A stretch of 64,000 bases of DNA, from NCBI GenBank assembly GCA_902774245.1, contig CACYHQ010000005.1:124001-188000 (forward strand), given 5' to 3'. A program made the translations under genes and the position numbers. Position 1 is the first letter of the stretch, and every line of letters starts with the position of its first letter. The stretch is from an uncultured bacterium. Its GTDB lineage: Bacteria; Verrucomicrobiota; Lentisphaeria; Victivallales; UBA1829. This document shows, in pieces, positions 1 to 7,094 of this stretch. The notes under the pieces are model-generated. The model did no database searches and was not told the DNA's origin. It saw only the letters and a program-made list of their open reading frames with translations.

Positions 1-325
1 GCCAGGTGCCGAGCTCAAGGCGTCCGTTGCGGAACGGCACGGTCTGGCAGAATCCGGTCAGGATTGCTTTCAGGTGCGCGTCGCTGTTTCCCTCGCAGTG
101 CTGGTAATACGCCTCGTCATGCGGGATGAGCGAGGAGAGTTTCTGCAGGAGATCGTGCTTCACGTCCGGGTCGGCGTTTTCGTTGATCGTGATCCCGGCG
201 GTCGTGTGGGGGCAGTAGATGTGGCACATGCCGCACGGGATGGACTGCGGCAACACGCGGTTGACGTCCTCGGTGATGTCGATGATCTCGCAGTGACGGC
301 TGGTCTTGACGGTGAATTCTGCCAT
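1..325 (-). CDS. yjbQ: YjbQ/UPF0047 family protein, partial (N-terminal part)
   Basis: This is the first 108 residues of a small soluble protein whose 3' end lies left of the window. The family (UPF0047, about 130-140 residues) is called secondary thiamine-phosphate synthase for its activity in vitro; its cellular role is unsettled. Seen here are the family hallmarks: an early 'VNRVLPQS' stretch, the 'CPHTTAGITINENADPDV' metal/active-site motif, 'HCEGNSDAHLKA', and 'LGTW' at the window edge. The start ATG at 325 follows an AAAGGA ribosome-binding site and a good promoter at 379-407. It stands alone, divergent from the gene at 823. Confidence 0.9.
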   Translation of the reverse strand, partial: MAEFTVKTSRHCEIIDITEDVNRVLPQSIPCGMCHIYCPHTTAGITINENADPDVKHDLLQKLSSLIPHDEAYYQHCEGNSDAHLKAILTGFCQTVPFRNGRLELGTW

Positions 326-378
326 GATGGATGTTTTCCTTTCAATGTAATAAGGTTCTCTGTTCGATTCCGACAAAT

Positions 379-407
379 AATATAATGCGCGCGCGGCGGG
401 TTTGCAA
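379..407 (-). promoter_or_regulatory. Sigma-70-type promoter of yjbQ
   Basis: Read on the minus strand: -35 TTGCAA (402-407), 17-nt spacer, -10 TATATT (379-384). It lies about 55 nt upstream of the yjbQ start. Confidence 0.75.
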
Positions 408-531
408 GCACGCGGAGCTGTTTTTTATGCCGGACACGCCAGGGCGGGGTCGGATTCAAACGCCGCGAGAATCGCCGGAGCGACAGGTTCGGTATTTCTT
501 TTGTGGTTCAGGATTTTGAGATATTTTTATT

Positions 532-566
532 GAAACTAGTTTTAATAAAGTTTCAGAAAAGTTTCA
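532..566. repeat. Clustered GAAAC/GTTTC repeats upstream of promoter (operator-like)
   Basis: GAAAC at 532-536 is inverted relative to GTTTC at 550-554 and 561-565. The 9-mer AAAGTTTCA occurs at 547-555 and 558-566, spaced 11 bp (one helical turn). The cluster ends 9 nt before the -35 box at 575, where an activator or repressor would be expected to sit. The binding protein is unknown. Confidence 0.45.
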
Positions 567-574
567 ATTTGAAC

Positions 575-603
575 TTGACTTTAACTGAGAAGTGTACTAT
601 ATT
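575..603 (+). promoter_or_regulatory. Sigma-70-type promoter of the HTH gene
   Basis: -35 TTGACT (575-580), 17-nt spacer, -10 TATATT (598-603). This is a near-consensus spacing and one of the strongest promoters in the window. Confidence 0.8.
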
Positions 604-722
604 TTCCCGAATCCGGGAAGATGGTCTGCAAAACTGAATTCAGATGCCCGGATTCGTCTCGAATCATACATCCACAGAACACCAAGAGAAAGGACCATGC
701 ATGAACCGCTCGCCGCCCGAAG

Positions 723-742
723 TGTCGTACATTTGTACGACA
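723..742. repeat. Perfect 8-bp inverted repeat in the leader
   Basis: TGTCGTAC and GTACGACA are separated by ATTT. As DNA the centre reads TACATTTGTA, which fits the TACANNTGTA form of BlaI/CopY-type operators. As RNA it would be a tight hairpin. It lies 80 nt before the HTH gene start and inside the small 701-790 frame. Confidence 0.5.
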
Positions 743-822
743 GAACCCCCAGAACCCTTAACTTTTTTTGCACATGTACCCCATCCATAAAACGAAAACG
801 AAAGAAAGATGCGGACGTTATC

Positions 823-1203
823 ATGAGTGAATATAACGAAGAGATCGGATCAGATCAGGGAATCGGTATGGACCAGATCCTGCGCGAGGCGGAACAAAAC
901 ACCGCCTCTTGGAAAAAGAACGACATGCCGGGAACCGAAACGCTGCGTCGGATGATCCTGCTGGCGGATTGGGCCAGCAGGGAACCGAAACGCTGGGCCG
1001 CCTACAAGATGTTCTATTACGAGAATGTGGGAAATACGACCCTCATCGCGCAGAGACTTCATGTGGCGGAACGCACCGCGCGGCGTTATCTGCTGCCCGT
1101 CCGGCTCGGCAGACATTTCCGCCGCAGACGCACCGCGACGAAACCGCTGCGCCGTCTGTCACGTCAGAGCAGAGGAGGTGACTTCGGGCTGAATATGCTG
1201 TAA
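823..1203 (+). CDS. Small helix-turn-helix protein, function unknown
   Basis: The 126-residue product has an acidic N-terminus, a helical middle and a probable helix-turn-helix, 'GNTTLIAQRLHVAERTARRYL', followed by an Arg-rich tail ('RRRRTATKPLRRLSRQSR'). It most resembles small phage- or island-type DNA-binding proteins, but I do not recognise a family. The same frame is open from 592, and an ATG at 697 sits close behind AAAGGA. I prefer 823 because the 592-822 stretch reads as low-complexity leader with hairpins. A terminator follows at 1268. The gene has its own strong promoter at 575 and no co-transcribed partner. Confidence 0.55.
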   Translation: MSEYNEEIGSDQGIGMDQILREAEQNTASWKKNDMPGTETLRRMILLADWASREPKRWAAYKMFYYENVGNTTLIAQRLHVAERTARRYLLPVRLGRHFRRRRTATKPLRRLSRQSRGGDFGLNML

Positions 1204-1267
1204 GTCCCCCTGAACTCGGATCATGGAAAGGGGATTCCGATTGACTCGGGATCCCGGCGTGATCGGG

Positions 1268-1326
1268 CGTCCTGTCCGGAGAACTCTTCCTCATTGTGAA
1301 GAACGGCTTCGGGCAGGGCGCTTTTT
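1268..1326 (+). terminator. Rho-independent terminator after the HTH gene
   Basis: CGTCCTGTCCG (1268-1278) pairs with CGGGCAGGGCG (1310-1320) with two G-U pairs, enclosing a second imperfect stem. CTTTTT follows at once. One arm is a copy of the recurrent GGGCAGGG octamer. Confidence 0.6.
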
Positions 1327-1331
1327 CCTTA

Positions 1332-2018
1332 TTATGCGTTATCTGTCGGGGCAGGGGAATCCTGGTCGGTTTCGGTTCCCGCGACGAACTGAGTATGGCA
1401 CCGCAGGCAGACATGATGCTTGAAATCGAAGTTGTCTTTCGTGCGCGGCGTCAGGCAGTACGGGCAGCGTTTCCCCCTTCTGCTGAAAACCAGATACCAC
1501 GGGATCCCGAGCGCGATGAAAGCCGCCTCGAAGACAAAGTATCCGTAGGGCAGCATCGGGTAATGGAAGTCGAACCATCTGTCATAACCGCGCATGTAAT
1601 ATGCGACGATTCCGACGATCATCGCGGGAAAAACAAATGTCTGGAGGAATCCTTCCCCGTGGCTGATGAGATTCTCCATCTTCGCCAGATAGCTTTCCGG
1701 CACGGGGTACGTCCTGAAGATCATCGGCGAACGGGCTTCTCTCTTCTTTCCGGTCAATTCCCGCAAGTCCGCGTGGATACATCTGCCCCATCTTCCGTTG
1801 GTCAGATCCGTGATCAGTTCGGCAGTCACAAAGATGATTAGTCCGAACAGGATCATGCAACTGAAAAAGAATACAGCAATAATGAGAGGGACGGCGATTC
1901 CATAGATTACATCCGGAGAAAGGACTCCGAATCCGGCAAGAGCGAGCGCTCCGATCCGCCATGGTCCCATGATGAAACAGAGCCTTTGAATGGAAAAATG
2001 ATTCGCTTTGATTCTCAT
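1332..2018 (-). CDS. Zinc-ribbon membrane protein, paralog of its upstream neighbour
   Basis: The 228-residue protein has a short N-terminal part with 'FIMGPWRIG', hydrophobic segments at about 23-66, 125-142 and 158-177, and a C-terminal zinc ribbon with CPYC at 185-188 and CLRC at 204-207. It ends in 'SPAPTDNA'. The ATG at 2018 overlaps the stop of the upstream gene as ATGA, so translation is coupled. A longer frame continues upstream but reads only as the shadow of that gene. The protein is homologous over its whole length to the product of 2015-2728, and the zinc-ribbon coding DNA is nearly identical. Function unknown; a membrane-anchored zinc ribbon suggests a partner-binding or nucleic-acid role, which is only a guess. 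Confidence 0.75.
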   Translation of the reverse strand: MRIKANHFSIQRLCFIMGPWRIGALALAGFGVLSPDVIYGIAVPLIIAVFFFSCMILFGLIIFVTAELITDLTNGRWGRCIHADLRELTGKKREARSPMIFRTYPVPESYLAKMENLISHGEGFLQTFVFPAMIVGIVAYYMRGYDRWFDFHYPMLPYGYFVFEAAFIALGIPWYLVFSRRGKRCPYCLTPRTKDNFDFKHHVCLRCHTQFVAGTETDQDSPAPTDNA

Positions 2019-2728
2019 TTCATGTTTTCCGGGGCAGGGGAAGGCTCTGATTCGGTTTCGGTTTCGTTTTCGGTTTCCGCGACGAACTGGGTATGGCACC
2101 GCAGGCAGACATGATGCTCGAGGTCGAAGTTGTCTTTCGTGCGCGGCGTCAGGCAGTACGGGCAGCGCCGTCTGTTCAACCATGTATAGAGCAGATGCCA
2201 CGGGATCGAGAGGACGGTGAACAACACCGGATACAGATAGAAGCCGTAATCGTTCGGATCGCGCCAGTTCATATAATCCTCATATCCTCTCGTCACGATA
2301 TAATGAACAAACAGGAAGATCAGAACGGGATAAACGACGATCTGATCGAATGCGATTCCACTGCCGTAAGAGTCTTCCATCCTTGCGAGGCATTCCTCCG
2401 AAACGGAAACCGTCCTGGCGACCTTCGGCGTACCGTCTTTGTTGCGGCGGAAACACGACGGTATGATGTCCCGGCGGAAGAACGCCGGAAACGGAGCGAC
2501 GAGGATATAACAGACAAACGTGAAGGCCGACAGGACGATGAATGCCGCTCCGCAGAACAGGAAAAGCACAAAAGCACACGAATCCACATATCCGGCGATT
2601 GGCGCGACCGAAGGTCCCAGGTACACCGAAGCCAGCGCGACGGCGAGGACCAGCCAGCCGATCCGCCATGGCCCCATGATGACGCACAGCCATCGAAAAG
2701 TATAATGCTGGTTTTCCGTGTCGCTCAT
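2015..2728 (-). CDS. Zinc-ribbon membrane protein, tandem paralog
   Basis: This 237-residue protein has 'VIMGPWRIG' at about 17-24, hydrophobic segments at about 23-48, 52-78, 130-145 and 164-180, and the same C-terminal zinc ribbon (C189, C192, C208, C211) followed by an acidic 'ETENETETESEP' tract encoded by tandem hexamers and a 'SPAPENMK' end. It is the middle gene of a three-gene minus-strand operon: its start overlaps the upstream stop (2725-2728) and its stop overlaps the downstream start (2015-2018), both as ATGA. The two paralogs arose by tandem duplication. No known function; the codon use is looser than in the housekeeping genes. Confidence 0.75.
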   Translation of the reverse strand: MSDTENQHYTFRWLCVIMGPWRIGWLVLAVALASVYLGPSVAPIAGYVDSCAFVLFLFCGAAFIVLSAFTFVCYILVAPFPAFFRRDIIPSCFRRNKDGTPKVARTVSVSEECLARMEDSYGSGIAFDQIVVYPVLIFLFVHYIVTRGYEDYMNWRDPNDYGFYLYPVLFTVLSIPWHLLYTWLNRRRCPYCLTPRTKDNFDLEHHVCLRCHTQFVAETENETETESEPSPAPENMK

Positions 2729-3408
2729 ATTCTGTCTTCCGGGGCAGGGGGCTGTTGATAATACTTGGAGGACGGATCAAGAAAAACTTTTTTGATATAA
2801 AAGACCAGTCGGTCGAATTTGAGAAGCTTCGTTTTGAACGCATCGTCGCATTCGATCTTGCGGCATCCGCGACGAGACACATCGATCGAGCCGTCGTAAT
2901 CGGCAGCGTCGATTTCGATAAACTGCTGCAGCCGCCTGTCGTCATAATACCTGTTTGCACCGGTCTTTTTCTCGTCCCAATACCATTGGAGGAACTTCGG
3001 GCGTTTCCCGTAAAAGACGTGCAGGGCGTCCAGATTCCGCAGTTCGAGGTCTTCCATGGTGCGTTTCGTGATCCGGAACTCCCGGTCCATGAGGACCCGG
3101 AAGCTGCTTTTCAGAACCGTTTCATTCGTAATGGCATAAAAATATGTCACATCGACATTCCAATACGCATCGGGATAACGGTCGTCCGGCTCGCCCACCT
3201 CATAAGACACTTTGATGCGTCCGTCGCGGTCGAAGATGTTGTACGCGAACCATATCCCGGCATTAAACTGAATATTATCGCCTTCCGATCCGGGATACTC
3301 TTCCGAGCCGACGGAGTGAATATCCAGGATCAGTTTCCCGTCCTTGGACGACCAATACCTGGTCAGACGGATGTTCTCGTCTTCACCATAATAAACGGTT
3401 TTGTACAT
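2725..3408 (-). CDS. Soluble protein of unknown function, first gene of the zinc-ribbon operon
   Basis: The 227-residue protein has no signal peptide or membrane segment and is rich in Tyr, Asp and Arg, with mixed beta ('YYGEDENIRLTRYW', 'WNVDVTYFYAI') and helical parts. I recognise no family. It is the promoter-proximal gene of the operon, with a good -35/-10 at 3455-3483, and is coupled by ATGA to the first zinc-ribbon membrane gene. Its C-terminus ('QPPAPEDRI') comes from the same CCCCTGCCCC-containing 3' end found in both downstream genes, so the three genes share a 3' end sequence even though this protein is otherwise unrelated to them. Confidence 0.7.
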   Translation of the reverse strand: MYKTVYYGEDENIRLTRYWSSKDGKLILDIHSVGSEEYPGSEGDNIQFNAGIWFAYNIFDRDGRIKVSYEVGEPDDRYPDAYWNVDVTYFYAITNETVLKSSFRVLMDREFRITKRTMEDLELRNLDALHVFYGKRPKFLQWYWDEKKTGANRYYDDRRLQQFIEIDAADYDGSIDVSRRGCRKIECDDAFKTKLLKFDRLVFYIKKVFLDPSSKYYQQPPAPEDRI

Positions 3409-3454
3409 GGGCTGACATTCTCTGCTGAGACGGTAAAAAAAGAGATTTACAAGT

Positions 3455-3483
3455 ATTATACCTCATCTTAACATAAAAAGCAA
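3455..3483 (-). promoter_or_regulatory. Promoter of the zinc-ribbon operon
   Basis: Minus strand: -35 TTGCTT (3478-3483), 17-nt spacer, -10 TATAAT (3455-3460). Confidence 0.75.
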
Positions 3484-3853
3484 GGGCTGATCTGTTTTTT
3501 TGCGGAAAATTCCGATTCGCGATAGGGCAGGGGGGGGATTATTTGAGCTCAAAGGAACGGAAAAGAACATCACATACCCCTGATTCCCTGCCCCAGAAAT
3601 TATTCAAAAAGGAGTGAGAACAGATAGGCTGAATCCCAATTCGACCCATGTTTTACGGTGTTTTTGAACAAAAAAATCTTAAAACGGAAAATATGAACGA
3701 AAAGGGGGTAGGGCTATTGCACGGTCTGCCGAACAACACATCACATCATTCAGTCGAATTCGCAGACAGATTCCCATAGAACAAAACAAGCCCCAATTTT
3801 TCAGCATTCATATTTTCCGCATCAAATGTCTGAAGGCATAAACACTTACACTT

Positions 3854-3923
3854 CCTTGCGCGTCTCGCGTTCGGTATCCAGTCGAACTCGCGCAGACGAG
3901 TTCACCAAGGAGCGAAGCGACCC
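3854..3923. repeat. REP-like repeat, copy 1
   Basis: A 70-nt unit matching copy 2 at 3991-4060 except for two adjacent bases in the hairpin loop. It contains the perfect 7-bp inverted repeat GAACTCG/CGAGTTC with a 6-nt loop, and ends in 'GGAGCGAAGCGACCC'. Confidence 0.8.
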
Positions 3924-3990
3924 CTTTCCCGTATCAACATGCAAAAACGGACGCTTATATTCTGAAGTCATATACACTTTCACTGCCTTG

Positions 3991-4060
3991 CCTTGCGCGT
4001 CTCGCGTTCGGTATCCAGTCGAACTCGTACAGACGAGTTCACCAAGGAGCGAAGCGACCC
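3991..4060. repeat. REP-like repeat, copy 2
   Basis: Direct repeat of 3854-3923, same orientation, 137 bp downstream. The loop is TACAGA instead of CGCAGA, so the stem is kept while the loop varies. The sequence just after it (GGACGC, ATC, GCGTCC) forms another small inverted repeat. Confidence 0.8.
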
Positions 4061-4154
4061 ACGGACGCATCGCGTCCAATCTTTCCATGTTTTTATATTC
4101 CTCGTTTTATATTCCTCTGTCTCTTTTTGGGGGCTGTGCCCGGAATCCCTGTTT

Positions 4155-4187
4155 ATTGTCAAAAGTTGTTGAAAAGTTATTGACAAT
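4155..4187. repeat. ATTGTCA/TGACAAT inverted repeat
   Basis: Perfect 7-bp arms (4155-4161 and 4181-4187) in AT-rich sequence. The right arm contains a TTGACA that could be a -35 box (4180-4185), but no good -10 follows. Confidence 0.35.
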
Positions 4188-4270
4188 GGCATTGTGCGCA
4201 ACACGCAATATCTTTATTGATAACATGATACAAACGCATCCGTGCGCCCTTTTGTGTGTAGTCTATTTAA

Positions 4271-4286
4271 CATAATATATATTATG
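4271..4286. repeat. 16-nt perfect AT palindrome
   Basis: CATAATATATATTATG reads the same on both strands. No gene starts directly beside it; role unknown. Confidence 0.4.
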
Positions 4287-4681
4287 CGACGTTACAAATA
4301 CGGCGCGCACGCATTTTGAGACGGGGATATTGTCAGGACGGCTGGACGTTTGTTCCGGTTGTTATCATCCGCTTAAATCGCGTGGCGCGAAGAAAGAATT
4401 TCCCGGCGGAAATGACAGAAACGTGTGTCGATGGTTTGGATCACATGGATAGCCTGTGGTCCTTCGATTTGCCCTGCCCTTTTTGGGGACTGTTTTTCGT
4501 TTCCGATGGATTTGTTCTTGTCTTTTCGTCTGATGTGCTGTCATTTCCCGGACCGGAAGCCGTTTCCTTGGACGGAAGAGCTCCCTTTGCCGGAGCCTCG
4601 GGACTGGGAATCGGAAGGACAGCGGCATGTCGCGGGATTCCTTGCGGACAAACTGGTCTCCCCTGCCCTGCGCCCGTATGT

Positions 4682-5599
4682 TCAGCCCGATACGCCGTCG
4701 TGGAGGCCTTGCCGCGATTTCAACATCCTGTCGAAATCGCGGATGCGCCATTTCAGATTCCGCGCTTCGCAGAGCGCGCGGCATTTCTCCAGCTCTTCGA
4801 ACGGACATGATTCCGCAAGAATTCTGTCTGTCCGGTCGTAAAACGGAGAATCGTCGTCCGGATCGTTCGGGTTGCTATATCGCCGGTCGTATTCGCGCAC
4901 GATCTCAGGCAAGGACGCCGCGCCGCTTTTCGGCATCGCGTCAAGCTCTTCGTCCGTCATAGATTGAAAGAGGTCATGGAAGAATTGGAACAGGTCGTTT
5001 TTTATCAGATACAGCAAGTATTCGGCCTGCGACAGTTCGTCCGGCACGGTCTTTCCGAGCAGAAACCGGAACTCCTGAAGCTTATCCGCGATGGTTTCCT
5101 CCAGTTCCTCGACGGCGATCAGGTCGTTATAAAACCGTTCCGCGCGTTCATATCCCTCAAAGATAAACACCCTCGGCGTGATGGTGCGGAGGACATCGGG
5201 AACGAGCTCGAAACGTTTCCGCCGGATGAGATAATCGATGTATTCTTCCCGTTCGTCGAATTGCGGCATGTCATCAGGATTTGTTTCTTCATCCTGTTGC
5301 AATAACTGATAGGCGGTCGCCGCAGCCTGAAACGCCTTGTCCGGTTCTCCGTCCGCATCGTACAGACGCCGGAGCAGTCTGTAAATATCCCGGAGCCGAT
5401 ACCGGACCGTTTCCGCAAGAAATTTGTTTCTACGGGGGGCTTCTAAGTAGTTTCGGTAGGATTCGGCGATCTCGGAGAACACGGCGATCTCTTTCTCCAA
5501 TTTCGCCTTGTCAAACGATTCCCAGGAACAGAAATCACTGAACAGACGTTCTTCGTCCTGTTCGAGTCTTGTCCGGGAGATCGTGTGCGTCTTATTCAT
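4682..5599 (-). CDS. Helical (TPR-like) soluble protein of unknown function
   Basis: The 305-residue, highly charged, nearly all-helical protein has no signal peptide. The stretch 'YRLRDIYRLLRRLYDADGEPDKAFQAAATAYQLLQQ' at about 67-102 looks like a TPR-type helix pair. The rest is Glu/Asp/Arg-rich helix. It is the third gene of a minus-strand operon and overlaps the end of the SUMF1-domain gene by 8 nt (5592-5599), which indicates coupled translation. No family recognised. It probably acts as a cytoplasmic partner or scaffold for the membrane proteins encoded upstream, but that rests only on gene order. Confidence 0.65.
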   Translation of the reverse strand: MNKTHTISRTRLEQDEERLFSDFCSWESFDKAKLEKEIAVFSEIAESYRNYLEAPRRNKFLAETVRYRLRDIYRLLRRLYDADGEPDKAFQAAATAYQLLQQDEETNPDDMPQFDEREEYIDYLIRRKRFELVPDVLRTITPRVFIFEGYERAERFYNDLIAVEELEETIADKLQEFRFLLGKTVPDELSQAEYLLYLIKNDLFQFFHDLFQSMTDEELDAMPKSGAASLPEIVREYDRRYSNPNDPDDDSPFYDRTDRILAESCPFEELEKCRALCEARNLKWRIRDFDRMLKSRQGLHDGVSG

Positions 5600-7085
5600 A
5601 TTCCTTTTCCTCTCCGGCGCGAGGAGCAGACCCCTGCCCTACCGTATCGGCTGTAGGAGGAACAGTTATTCCAGCCTTAACCGTTTCCACCACAGTCATT
5701 CCAATCGGCACCAGCGCCAGACGGAACCCGATACAGGATTCTTTCCATCCGACAACATGATGCCCGGTAACCTTGTCGTAGACAGGTTCCGGGTGTGCGT
5801 AGTCATAATACGGATGCCAGCAGCTGTTTGCAGGGCTGATGACCGAGTCGGGATCCCACCATGATCCGCCATGCGTGATCGTCTCGTCCGTTTGCTTTTC
5901 ATAATAATCGTTTCCGGGCGGCAGGTCGCCGGTGACCTCGTTTGCCGCATTCTGCATCGGTCCGCCGTATCCGCCGGAATACGTGTGCCGCTCCCGGCAG
6001 AGTTCCGCGACATTCCCGATCATATCATAGAATCCCCAGGCGTTCGGCGGGTATTTCCCGACTTCGCTCGTCTTACGGAATGCATGGCGGTTTCTGGAAC
6101 TGGTTCCCACCTTTACGGCGGAAATGAGAGTTTTCGCGGCGTTCGTGAATGTAACATCCTCACTCAGATCGTCGATGCTTTTTTCGAATTCCCCCATGGC
6201 GATCAGATTCGCAGCCTCCGGGTTGAAATCATCGCCCCATGGCATCCGCGTGGTCGTCCCGGCGCGGCATGCGATCTCCCAGCGGACCGGATCCGGCAGA
6301 TCGAATCGGTATCCTTCCGGCAGACGATCTGCGCAAAGCGCATTGAGCTTTTCAATGAAACGGTTGACGTCGTTCCGGTTCACGGCATCGACCGGACGCT
6401 TTCCCCCTTTGTATAAGGATGGGTTGCTCAGGTCGAATCCGTCGGGACGTTTTTCTCCGCTCATGACGGCTTCCCATTGTTCCTGCGTGACCTCGTATTT
6501 GCCCAGCCAGTACGGAGCGGACACGGTTACCTCGCGCCGGTCGATGTCCGAACGCCACAAAGGATCCACCCGTGGCAATCCGACCGTATAGGTGCCGGGC
6601 TGCACCCGGATCATTTCGAGCTCGATGCCGTCCTTCAGCGTGAAAACGATGGATTCGGCTTTCGTCTCAGAGGTCTTTGGCGTTTCCTGCTTGCTTTTTC
6701 CGCAGGCGGCAAGCAGGAGCAGACCGAGCGCGGAACAGAAAAAGAACAGAGATTGTTTTCTGCCGGAAAGCGCGGACGACAGCCTGCCGATCAGATAAAT
6801 GACCGTGCCGCCGAGGAAGGCGTAGAGAATGACGATCAGGAGCAGCAACCCCATTCCGAGCGGGATGTTTCCCAAAACCATCTGCTCCTCGAAGAACGTG
6901 TTTCCGAGCCGATTGGCAGGGGAAACGTATGCGGATTCGATCAGCCGTTCCAATCCGGTTCCCGATGGTCCGGCAAATGACAGAAACAAGGCGGTCAGCA
7001 GCTGGAACAGCAGCAGGAGGACGACGCAAAGATACCAGTCCGGCAGCTCCCGGAACAGTCTGCGGTTTGTGCTCAACCGGTCCAT
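5592..7085 (-). CDS. Membrane-anchored FGE/SUMF1-domain protein
   Basis: The 497-residue protein has three N-terminal hydrophobic segments (about 17-38, 75-99 and 112-128), the last ending in a lipobox-like 'LLAAC' at 124-128. A formylglycine-generating-enzyme (SUMF1/C-type-lectin-like) domain follows from about 158 to 490. Visible signatures are 'PGTYTVGL', 'KYEVTQEQW', 'RPVDAVNRNDVNRFIEKL', 'DLPDPVRWEIACRAG', 'NAWGFYDMIGNVAELC' and 'HGGSWWDP', ending in 'GFRLAL'. Most bacterial SUMF1 proteins are not sulfatase activators but ligand-binding or accessory domains; no sulfatase lies in the window. It is preceded 9 nt upstream by another membrane protein gene and overlaps the next gene by 8 nt. 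Its 3' end carries a CCCCTGCCC octamer. Confidence 0.85.
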   Translation of the reverse strand: MDRLSTNRRLFRELPDWYLCVVLLLLFQLLTALFLSFAGPSGTGLERLIESAYVSPANRLGNTFFEEQMVLGNIPLGMGLLLLIVILYAFLGGTVIYLIGRLSSALSGRKQSLFFFCSALGLLLLAACGKSKQETPKTSETKAESIVFTLKDGIELEMIRVQPGTYTVGLPRVDPLWRSDIDRREVTVSAPYWLGKYEVTQEQWEAVMSGEKRPDGFDLSNPSLYKGGKRPVDAVNRNDVNRFIEKLNALCADRLPEGYRFDLPDPVRWEIACRAGTTTRMPWGDDFNPEAANLIAMGEFEKSIDDLSEDVTFTNAAKTLISAVKVGTSSRNRHAFRKTSEVGKYPPNAWGFYDMIGNVAELCRERHTYSGGYGGPMQNAANEVTGDLPPGNDYYEKQTDETITHGGSWWDPDSVISPANSCWHPYYDYAHPEPVYDKVTGHHVVGWKESCIGFRLALVPIGMTVVETVKAGITVPPTADTVGQGSAPRAGEEKEYE

Positions 7086-7094
7086 ATCGGCCCC

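Larger units (their letters stand above)
326..822. other. Intergenic region between yjbQ and the HTH gene: two divergent promoters and a long structured leader
   Basis: Besides the two promoters, the region holds clustered AAAGTTTCA repeats (532-566), a TCCCG/CGGGA hairpin near 605-618, an 8-bp perfect inverted repeat at 723-742 and a 29-codon reading frame at 701-790 with an AAAGGA site. No larger gene is convincing. The HTH gene would therefore have a leader of about 210 nt. Confidence 0.6.
3409..4681. other. 1.27-kb region without a convincing gene
   Basis: It holds the operon promoter (3455-3483), three copies of the CCCTGCCC octamer (3525, 3586, 4472) plus one just after a gene end (4660), two 70-bp REP-like repeats (3854-4060), an ATTGTCA/TGACAAT inverted repeat (4155-4187) and a perfect 16-nt AT palindrome (4271-4286). 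Open frames of 130-165 codons exist on both strands, but they show no recognisable protein features, no good ribosome-binding site and run through the repeats. Part of 4425-4700 could be a decayed gene. Confidence 0.55.

Noticed and set aside
701..790. 29-codon frame with an AAAGGA site in the HTH gene leader
   Set aside because: It could be a leader peptide, but its sequence is low in information and the palindrome inside it is the better-supported element; reported only as part of the leader.
4180..4208. TTGACA as a -35 box
   Set aside because: No acceptable -10 hexamer lies 15-19 nt downstream and no gene follows on the plus strand.
3826..4275. Open reading frame of 149 codons on the plus strand
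   Set aside because: It runs straight through both 70-bp REP-like repeats, has no ribosome-binding site and its two repeated peptide segments simply mirror the DNA repeat.
4316..4841. Overlapping frames on both strands after the REP repeats
   Set aside because: Some stretches look protein-like (for instance 'EPRDWESEGQRHVAGFLADK'), but no start signal, family feature or consistent frame is seen, so at most it is a decayed gene.
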